From NCBI GenBank assembly GCA_025769875.1, contig JAGFNK010000001.1:124001-188000 (forward strand): a DNA stretch of 64,000 nucleotides. The letters are read 5' to 3'. Origin of the DNA: Russula earlei. Taxonomy: Eukaryota; Basidiomycota; Agaricomycetes; Russulales; Russulaceae. The position numbers and the translations under genes are program-made. Below, piece after piece: positions 55,901 to 64,000 of the stretch (the stretch's first letter is position 1; every line of letters begins with the position of its first letter). The notes beneath the pieces are model-generated. The model saw only the letters and a list, made by a program, of their open reading frames with translations. It did no database searches and was not told the origin of the DNA.

Positions 55901-57877
55901 CGCTGACCCAGCGCACACGCTCTCTAGCCGACTCTGCACCCAACCGTTCCACACCGTCGCTGTAAAATAATTGAAAGGGACACAACGTCTCCATCAAACC
56001 CAACTCCCCAAAGCCCTCCGCCAGGGCGTTCGCGGTCTGTGCCTTTGCAGCAATTGTGCCCACATCATCTCGTGCACTCGGGTGTGTTGGGGAAGCAACT
56101 GAGCGGACTTCGGTGCAATTGAGCAGATCCAACGTTACGATACCACGCCCGCCACCTTGAGCGATCCAGGATAGTAAGAGCATATTGGGATAGAGGACTG
56201 CTTGGCATCGTTGCCACCTATAAGGAGGGGGCGCGTGTACATTAAGGTACCACAGGAGTCCAATGCGCAACGGCTGGAGGAGAAAGTGATCAGACCATAC
56301 GCACAGAAGAACAATGCAGGGACGCAGGAAATGCCAACTAATCATCCCAGGTTCGGATGATATCGGACAATCGATCGACATCCAACTCACCTCTTGACCG
56401 CTTTTGGTAAATGCGCTTAATTCGGTTAGGTCGAATGGCGGAGGTACTATGCCACTAGGAGTTAGGGACGTGCTCGTCCTTGGCGTCCTGGGTATATCTT
56501 CCTGATCACCATTCAGAGCACTTTCCCGCCGGAAATTCCCCCCGGGTCGGCGCCGGATGCTGAAAAATCCCTCCTCTGGCGTCGCATCTGAAGGTGATTT
56601 ACTGGAGCTGACTTGTGAAGACTTGTCGATGGAGGGCGAGCGACTTTTCCATGCCGCAACAATGTTACGTACCGAGCTCAATGGCGAGCGTGGTGACGTC
56701 TGCGGTCGTCTTAGTGAAGCTCCTTGGGTCGTAACACTGGTGTCGGTAGTCCGGTACGAGGTAGAAGTGAACGTGTTCGAGTAGGTTGGGGTTTCACTTG
56801 GGCTATAGAGTCCCGAGTCGAACCCCGTAGTACTACTGCGCGGAGGAGGTGAAAGGAGGGAGCGTGAAGGAGTGCCGGCCGCATGAGATTGTGAGTTAGA
56901 TGTCCAGCTCTTACTCGGGGACGTTGGACGTGAGTGAGAACTCTCATAACCAGTTGTATTGTTGAAAGTTGGTATTGATTGGCTCGTTTGCGTGTACGGA
57001 CTGGGCGAGCGAGGTCCAGCAGGCACTGAACCTGTCCTTCGATGGTTAAAAGGGGAGGAACTATCGGACGATGATGATTTGTCCTCAAAGAACGCGATGA
57101 GGTCCCCAGTGCGACGACTTCGAAGTTATGACGCTAGGCCCGGGCTCAGTAGCACCCCGAGAATGAAGTGATACACCGGAACGCCTGATCGCATCAGAAA
57201 CAGGCCTGGACCCGGGCACCGAAAGGTTATATGACGTGGGGCGCGAGGATGGATTCTCAGTACGTTCAGTGATGGTGCTGAGGATACGAGCATCCCGTAA
57301 CGTATTCGTGAAAGGTATGTAAATAGACGACGTCGACGTGAAAGAAGGGGAAGACGCAGAACCACTCAGATAAGAGGAAGGCGTGACAGACGACCTATGC
57401 GACCACTCGGTTAGGGCGTCTTCTGTCTGGTCTAGTTCATTGTCGAGAGCGCTCAAAGCGGCCTCCACCTCTGCATCATCCTGGATCGAGTCGTCCTCGG
57501 ACCAAGAATGCAAGTCTGAGCCAGAATGCCTGGAGGGTGGAGAGGGAGACACTGTGATTCGACGCATATCGTTTCCGGAAGCATCACTATCATCAGAAGA
57601 GATCCCTGAGTAAGTACATCAGTAAAGAACAAGCAACCAAATCGTGCAGAAGAATGGACGAGATTATTGATGTGCAGTATGACCCGTTCAAGTATGAGGC
57701 ATCGAGAATGATGTTTTGGGAGTACTTTCTAGGCAAAGGTGTGGCCTCACCTGAACGCGAAGAGTAGGAATACCTGGTTGGGGAGGACTCGGATTGAGTC
57801 AAGGTTGAAAAAGTGGCCGTGCCGAAGAGCGGGGAGCGAGCTCCCGATCTCGACGCGTCGGATGAGTAACTTGACAT
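46992..57877 (-). CDS. Giant PH-domain protein, mostly disordered, Pro/Ser-rich with coiled coils
   Basis: Starts at 57877 (MSSYSSDASRSGARSP) and ends with TAA at 46992 (after FGPRSPRSS). It encodes roughly 3,000 residues in more than ten exons. Exon 1 is 57877-57751 and exon 2 begins at 57605. A Ser/Thr-rich region is followed by a PH-like domain around 56.3-55.9 kb: LRIGLLWYLNVHAPPPYRWQRCQAVLYPNMLLLSWIA, then IVTLDLLNCTEVRSV and FQLFYSDGVERLGAESARERVRWVSAIW. After it comes a 1,400-residue disordered stretch (55.8-51.5 kb), a short coiled coil (51.3 kb), a Pro-rich block (51.0-49.4 kb), a three-fold LTHGHI/PRGA/GVSRAPT repeat (49.2-48.8 kb) and a long charged coiled coil (48.8-48.0 kb). The PH domain suggests cortical or membrane binding and the rest a scaffold, which is inference. 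A frame change near 57,120 lacks a good intron. It could be two genes. Confidence 0.6.
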
Positions 57878-58069
57878 CAGTAAATCTCGTTAGAACACTT
57901 GGAAAGGTTAGTACATGTGTTGTCAAAAGCAAATGTAGACAAGGAGGAGTGTCAGTAGCGATCCAAAGTTGAACCATCCTTTGGCCATATCATGTGATCG
58001 CGTTCCTTATCACGTGTTCGACGAGTATTATGATGACCCTGTGATGCTGCCTCCCTCATCCACACCATC

Positions 58070-58680
<611 letters not shown>

Positions 58681-58873
58681 GAAGTCGTTCCATTATGATG
58701 ATATCTTCCTGTATCATATAGTACCTTCCTGAGCTTGTAGAAAGGGAGGAAATGGATGAGGTTTTCTTGTATGTAGTTCTCGACCTGTGTGTACCTGGCT
58801 CAAGAGACGCGTGGAATGTAAGCATCGGGGCGTCTAACGAACCACACCAACCATTCTCGACCCAACCTACAAA

Positions 58874-60073
58874 ATGTCGGAACCTACCAACAAATCCCTC
58901 CAGCACCACTTTTACTCGCAATTTCAGGCCTCTCACACCAGTTTGTTATAATCCTCTATCGGAACCACTGTCTGCTTTTAATGGTATCAATGCAGACCTA
59001 GTTACACGCATGGATGCGTGCAAGAGTGACGCCACATCCCACAATGACTGGCAGGAACTGGCTTTGGATATCAGAAAGTTGAGAAAAAGCTTGACGGACG
59101 CAACGAGCTTCCTGCCCGCTTATGATCAACGACAATATCAAGTAGTGCGTTCTCCTACTTTCTGAATCCGTGTGAGAATTTCACGCTTCGTTTAGCAAAT
59201 GGACATGTTAGAGCAAACTTTGGAGGAGATCCGCTCCGCATCCGTATCCAAGACGAAATTCGCATTCAAGCGTAAGACGATCAAAAAAACCCTATCTGCT
59301 GGACCAACACGCAGCGCTATTGAGCTGCCAGCCGACGCTTCTGTCACATGTACCTTCCCTACGATAAGCTCTCGCTCCCACTGTAGACTGTCTTTACAAT
59401 CTATTCCAACCTTCGGAGCGGGACACCCTTCGTCTGATCTGACAATTTCAGATCTGGATCATTGCATCGTAGACTTATGCGACACAGTTGAAACTGTGCC
59501 CCATCAGAGTCAACTCTCCTTCACGGCCCTCCACGTTCGCGATTTGAAGGAAACAATTTTGATATTGCCAAACGTGAAGGGCAGTGTGCTCCTGCACAAC
59601 TTGCAGAGGTGTACCGTGGTCGTCGCTTGCCATCAAGTAGGTGCCTTCTCGTTGGTGTGAAGGCTCGACTTTGCTCATTCATCTAGTTCCGCATGCACAA
59701 CTCGATCGACGTTCGCGTGTACCTAGCTGCGGTCTCCAACCCAGTCATTGAGAAATGCTCTGCTATTGCGTTTGCAGAGTATCCATCGTTCGTGTCCCTA
59801 CGCGACCCATCCATCAATGCGGGACTACCACCTAATGTGAGCACTTCTGATAAATGTCAGTTGCATAGTCTGTGACGCATGCCCTAGGGTAAGCATGCAG
59901 ATGTACAAGATTTCTCACATATTCGACCGACGCCGTCACCAAACTGGTCCCTTTTATCCCTCGAGAATGAGAATTGGGACGACCTTTTGACACTAGATGA
60001 TTCATTACCTCGGGGGTTGGACGTCATTCTGACGAGGCATCTTCCTGAGGCGACGTCTAAATACACTGCGTAA
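58874..60073 (+). CDS. TBCC: Tubulin-binding cofactor C (TBCC)
   Basis: Five exons: 58874-58940, 58996-59141, 59196-59636, 59687-59836 and 59888-60073, giving 329 residues. The N-terminal helical part has MSEPTNKSLQHHFYSQFQ and DIRKLRKSLTDATSFLPAYDQRQYQ, as in the TBCC spectrin-like domain. The beta-helical C-CAP/cofactor C domain runs from about residue 145 to 270: TISDLDHCIVDLCDTVE, FTALHVRDLKETILILPNVKGSVLLHNLQRCTVVVACHQ, FRMHNSIDVRVYLAAVSNPVIEKCSAIAFAEYP. The QFRMHNS site spans an intron and includes the catalytic Arg. TBCC acts as a GAP for beta-tubulin in the folding complex with cofactors D and E. The first intron (GTTTGT donor, 55 nt) is needed because the frame is otherwise stopped after residue 25. 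Confidence 0.88.
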
Positions 60074-60111
60074 TCTTTGCCATCCCAAATCGTCCCTCCC
60101 GGCCTTCCATC

Positions 60112-60858
60112 TTGAATCACAACCTTTACGACCCTGAAGGAGCGAACTCTTTTGCCATGTTATCACCGAAATTCTTTTGCCATCTTTCGATGCTACATCA
60201 TGGGTCCGTGGGTCTAGATCGATGTAGAAATCAAGTCCGTGTGCAACGTTTGAGATTGAACCGTGCAACTTATTTTTTCCAATTTCATGCGAGCCCATCC
60301 GTTCAAGTCCTCCCATCGTCGAACGCGCCATCATTCAGGCCATCGTATCAAGGGAAACACGAAGGATGGGCTCCCACGGTTGTGAATGCAATGCTGCGAG
60401 CACGGCCCAATATCCGGGATTCGCATTGTGCGGAGGACCACTCCGGCTATTCCGCACACGGGATGCAGAGCCTGAGAATGCGTTCACTTCCTACGACTCA
60501 CTCCACAGACGTGGCTGGCTTTGGTGTCATAGCCAATCGGATATACCATTGCAACAGTCATCCCAGTGGCTTGAGAGGTGGCATTCCTGAGCCACAGGTG
60601 TTGATGCCGCCAGTCATAGAAGCATGGGGTTTTCGGTGTTCCAGAGAAGGCCCCCTCGCCGTCGAACAGTGCTATTTCAAGTATGGAGCACAGCCAGATG
60701 CAACCCGGTTGCGGATATTACGCATTATGCAACGCGAAAGGCGACGGAGGCCACGACTAGAAGGGTTGGTATCTCCCTCCTTCAGCACTTCAGAAGAGCT
60801 CTTCACTCGTGTGCTTCCTAACCAACGACACCCCCTTCGGCATCTCTCGGTCCCCTGA
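60112..60858 (+). CDS. Unassigned open frame of 248 codons
   Basis: Starts MNHNLYDPEGANSFAML 38 bp after the TBCC stop. It has no recognised domain and a composition rich in Arg, His and Ser. Overlapping frames on the same strand are also long, so it may be by chance or part of a spliced gene whose exons I cannot join. There is no signal peptide and no repeat. I give it only as a candidate. Confidence 0.25.
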   Translation: MNHNLYDPEGANSFAMLSPKFFCHLSMLHHGSVGLDRCRNQVRVQRLRLNRATYFFQFHASPSVQVLPSSNAPSFRPSYQGKHEGWAPTVVNAMLRARPNIRDSHCAEDHSGYSAHGMQSLRMRSLPTTHSTDVAGFGVIANRIYHCNSHPSGLRGGIPEPQVLMPPVIEAWGFRCSREGPLAVEQCYFKYGAQPDATRLRILRIMQRERRRRPRLEGLVSPSFSTSEELFTRVLPNQRHPLRHLSVP

Positions 60859-61595
60859 AACGGCAATCTTTCGTGGACTCCGGACTCTTCGTCGACGTCC
60901 CCTTTCCACTGACATTACCCTCGGATAAGGCCATGTCTGCTTCGCTTGCCTCTGCGTCGGCGTTTGTGAGTTGTTTCTCAAGGAAAATACCTCGCGTGTT
61001 GAGGCACGTTTCTTTTCGGGTAGCCTTTTCTGCGCAATCCTTTTGGTCGCAGTGTGCCCTCACGCGCTCCTCTGCGTTGGCATCACTGAGACCTCGACGT
61101 ATGACAAGAAATCGGAAACGCTTGTCGCGTGTGCCGGAAATACTGCGAAAAAGACTCTGAGTCTGACTGCGTTGCGGAAGACCTTCGCATGGATCACCGC
61201 GACCTCGCGGTGGAACCAGAACACGTATTCAACGCTCAACCAGTGAAGATCGGGCGAATGGAAACTAGTTCTTCGGGCTCGGAAATGAAATTTGCCAGCA
61301 GCTAATCCCAGACGTCTTTTCATTCCGAGATTAAGAGGGACCCGTCTCACTCCCAGACCATGCGGAGAGGGCTGGTCGCGGATCCCTTGCATCGATGCCA
61401 TGCCTCGATACCCTCATTTCAACATGTTTTGAAATGTCGTACTCGTGTCCCAGTGTATGTTAGGCACCTCAGCATCAATATACCTCTGTACTGTGTCATC
61501 CGTTCTCGGCACACACACCTGCAATAAGGCGCTTAAGAAAGCAGCGAACCCAGGCTATGCGAACGAGGGGATTAATCGTAGATTGATTATTTAAG
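60859..61595. other. Region between the unassigned frame and the tRNA gene
   Basis: Two short plus-strand frames overlap here (60873-61160 and 60971-61246, the latter with a possible hydrophobic segment SGSLFCAILLVAVCPHALL). They could be further exons of the unassigned locus. I cannot support a model. Confidence 0.3.
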
Positions 61596-61677
61596 GGCGA
61601 GATGGCCGAGCGGTCTAAGGCGCCAGACTAAGGATCTGGTCTCTTCGGGGGCGTGGGTTCGAATCCCACTCTCGTCA
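61596..61677 (+). tRNA. tRNA-Leu, anticodon AAG
   Basis: An 82-nt type II tRNA: acceptor GGCGAGA pairs with TCTCGTC (one G-U), A box TGGCCGAGCGG, anticodon stem CCAGA/TCTGG around loop CTAAGGA (anticodon AAG), long variable arm TCTCTTCGGGGGC, B box GGTTCGAATCC, discriminator A. There is no intron. A TTTTT run about 13 bp downstream fits a Pol III terminator. Confidence 0.95.
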
Positions 61678-61996
61678 CTACCTATCGTTATTTTTCGTTT
61701 GTGTTACGTCGTGTGCAACAGAAATATGCATCCGATGTGCTATCTTCTTTACTGTGGCCGGGTGTGTGAGTCTCTTCTTTCTAGAGTTGGTGTTTATACT
61801 TCGCTAGGTTGACATGCCCACAGGATATTGTAATTCTGAATCTACAAAAAAACATCTCTTCTCAAACTGCCGCTTCCCATCGTATCGAGTTACAATAATC
61901 GCATTTCTCACGAGACCGTAGGTAAAAGTGGCAATGTGGTCAAAGGCGGTCTATCATGACACAGTCGGCGACGCTTGAAAAATAGCGGGAGATTTT
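61678..61996. other. Spacer between tRNA-Leu and the aldolase 3' end
   Basis: About 320 bp; apart from the Pol III T-run near 61,690 I see nothing in it. Confidence 0.5.
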
Positions 61997-63603
61997 CTAC
62001 TTACTAACGTTGCCAAGATCTTGGCACGCAACCTTGACACGCTCCGCGAGCGTCTTTTCACCTTCACGAACCCAAACACGAGGGTCATAGAACTGACATC
62101 GTGATCAGCCGTACTCTCAACCCTCTGAAACCACGTATTACCTTCTTGTTGGGTTTGTCGGAACCCTCTGGATTACCAACCTGGGACAGAAGGTAATCCT
62201 TCCTCTTGAGGACAAAGTCCTAAACAATGACCATCAGCGGGCGCCGAGAATCGTCCAACAGAGTTGCTTACTCGGATACCGCTAAGGTATGCGAATTGGG
62301 TGTCTACGACTGTTTAGACTATCACATACGGGCCAAAAAAGGTATACAAACCGGTATCCACGTTCATCTTGACGACGCCGTTGTTAACCGCGGTCTGGAT
62401 TTCCTCCTTGGTAGAGCCGGAGCCACCATGGAAGACAAGGAATCTAAAGAAGACGTTGATTTCGGTAAGATCGGAAGGCGAAGATAAATGGAATACGCAC
62501 AGCGGTAGGTCGTTCTTACCGCCAATTCTCTCCCTGGCATACGCCTGGTGTTTGGCGAGAAGTTCGGGGTGCAGCCGTACATTTCCCGGTTTATAAACAC
62601 CGTGTACATTCCCAAACGCAGCTGCGATGCTGAAGTTGGGGCTGATTGCCGAGAGCGCGGAGTATACGTCGTAGACGTCCTCGGGTTGGGTGTACAGGCT
62701 GTTGTTATCAACGCCGGTGTTGTCAACGCCGTCTTCTTCGCCACCCGTAATACCGATTTCCATCTCAAGCCAGATACCCAAAGGCGCCAGGCGCTTGAAG
62801 TACTTGACGCACGTCGCAATGTTCTTCTCTTTCGGCTCCTCGGAGAGGTCAAGCATGTGGGAGGAGAATAGGGGTTCTTGATGGACCTTGTAGTACGCTT
62901 CGTTGGCTTCGAGCATGCCATCGAACCAAGGCAGGAGCTTTTCAGCACAGTGATCAGAGTGCAAGACTACTGGGCTGTAGATGTTACCGTGAGTCAGAAA
63001 GACTAAATAGTCATGTACTAGAAACGACGACACACATCCCATAAGCTTTGGAGACAGTTCGGATGTGGTGCGCGGCAGCGACGGCGCCAATAATAGATGC
63101 TTGTTGTTTGTCATTGGCCAAACCCTTCCCGGAAAAATACGCGCTGCCCCCCTGCGAGACTTGAAGAATGATGGGCGACTTAATGTCCCTGCTCAACAGT
63201 CAGATGTGGAGGGGAGCTCTCGAAGTGGGCCACTGACCGAGCAGCCTCGAGTGCTGCGTTGGCGGTAGAGGATGATGTCACATTCTACGGGGCTCAGTTT
63301 TAGTACGATAAGATCGACTTCTTGCTTACAATAGCCTGCGTGCGGTGTGGGAAAGTTAATAGACGACAACGGGAGGTAAAGGTTACGTACGGGAATGGCG
63401 AACTGAAGGAACCCATCCATGAATCGCTTAGCATGACATAGGACCATGATCTGAACCCGCCCTGACCTTATGCTCCTTCGCATATTCGAAAAGCTTGCGG
63501 ACATTATCGCCAGTGACGACGCCAGGCTTCAGATCAGATCAGAAAAGAACCCTGCGAAATCCGGCCGGACGACCCATACCGGGACGATATCGAGAATGCC
63601 CAT
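61997..63603 (-). CDS. FBA1: Class II (zinc) fructose-bisphosphate aldolase
   Basis: About ten exons. Exon 1 is 63603-63580 (MGILDIVP), exon 2 63526-63467 (GVVTGDNVRKLFEYAKEHK), exon 3 only 12 nt (63402-63391, FAIP), exon 4 only 6 nt (63335-63330, AI) and exon 5 63284-63238 (NVTSSSTANAALEAA). Then come IKSPIILQVSQGGSAYFSGKG, VVLHSDHCAEKLLPWFDGML (Asp and His for catalysis and zinc), EEPKEKNIATCVKYFKR, LEMEIGITGGEEDG, AAAFGNVHGVYKPGNV, LVFHGGSGSTKEEI and VKMNVDTDTQFAY-type blocks. The C-terminus is FYDPRVWVREGEKTLAERVKVACQDLGN, stop TAG at 61997. It splits fructose-1,6-bisphosphate into DHAP and glyceraldehyde-3-phosphate in glycolysis and in reverse in gluconeogenesis. One exon end near 62,490 (CVFHLSSPSDL) includes an intron read as coding if unspliced. 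Confidence 0.92.
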
Positions 63604-64000
63604 GTTACAGTATTTTGGGAAGTTCGATCGGGGGAGTGAGCGATGAGAGGAGACGTGGGACAAAATGTGTGGCGCCCCCAGCTTTTATCGTGCTCAATCG
63701 CCGCCCGAGAGCTCCGGATTCCAGTCGACCGTAGGCGCTCCGAAAAGCGGATTATTACTGCCAGTATTCAACCACCGATCCAAGTCGGTGGTCAACCCAT
63801 CCAGGCGTAACCTCGGCCTTGGCGGTGGATAATGATCAAACTACCCATCGGACATTACACCTGTGGGCTTGCATCCACCTGTTCCAGTGGTGCCGCGACA
63901 TCATAGTGTCATGGCATACAGACAGCGAATAGAACATACAGGGACGAGCAACTCAAGCTGTAGCTGACGATCGCTTTCGATGATACAAAATATCCGACAC
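63604..64000. other. Upstream region of the aldolase gene
   Basis: Should hold the FBA1 promoter. The first 400 bp show no gene and no TATA box I would defend. Confidence 0.4.

Noticed and set aside
58874..58996. Apparent frameshift early in tubulin cofactor C
   Set aside because: A 55-nt GT-AG intron (58941-58995) restores the frame, so no mutation is needed.

Overview
The window is a piece of nuclear DNA from a filamentous basidiomycete, most likely an Agaricomycete. The genes have many short introns (about 45-120 nt, GT-AG). The protein repertoire is typically fungal/basidiomycete: DASH subunit Dam1, Vfa1, uS7m and uL24m mitochondrial ribosomal proteins, F-box proteins, a secreted S41-like protein and a CRSLWDIIWSC-type membrane family. 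Exon structures below were read by eye from splice sites and reading frames. No database search was possible, so family names come from recognised motifs.

Layout. 0-14 kb: a small membrane protein (+), DAM1 (-, seven exons), a multi-exon secreted S41-peptidase-like gene (-), a 3.2 kb stretch with no gene I can support, uS7m (-), and an F-box gene (+). 14-24 kb: a Yip1-family Golgi protein (-) diverging from a conserved mitochondrial-looking protein ('gene X', +), two tandem copies of a fungal membrane protein (A and B, -), a 135-bp palindrome, an intact F-box gene (-), then a broken second copy of gene X. 24.5-39.2 kb: a nest of transposons. 39-46 kb: VFA1 (+, one frameshift), an ENT nucleoside transporter (-, three frame disruptions), uL24m (-), a solo LTR and membrane-protein copy C (-). 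47-58 kb: one very long, mostly disordered gene with a PH domain (-). 58-64 kb: RBX1 (+), tubulin cofactor C (+), unassigned sequence, tRNA-Leu(AAG), and class II fructose-bisphosphate aldolase (-).

The centrepiece is the nest. A Ty1/Copia element on the + strand (Copia-2, 24539-39165, TSD TAATA) was hit by two later insertions. The first is a 5,745-bp Tc1/mariner-type DNA transposon (24822-30566, TA duplication) with 718-bp terminal inverted repeats. It carries a DD34E transposase broken by two CGA-to-TGA stops and a captured, internally rearranged fragment of an acetyl-CoA synthetase gene. The second is another Copia element in the opposite orientation (Copia-1, 31578-36370, TSD CTTGA). A solo LTR at 43945-44182 has the same TAATA duplication and the same flanks on both sides as Copia-2. 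The insertion site was therefore copied after Copia-2 arrived, and one copy collapsed to a solo LTR.

The nest lies inside segmental duplications of the unit [gene X + membrane protein], which explain the gene X pseudogene at 23.3 kb, membrane remnants at 23.2 and 39.2 kb, and the homology of copies B and C. Differences between the repeat halves fall overwhelmingly at CpG, as expected from methylated-cytosine deamination.
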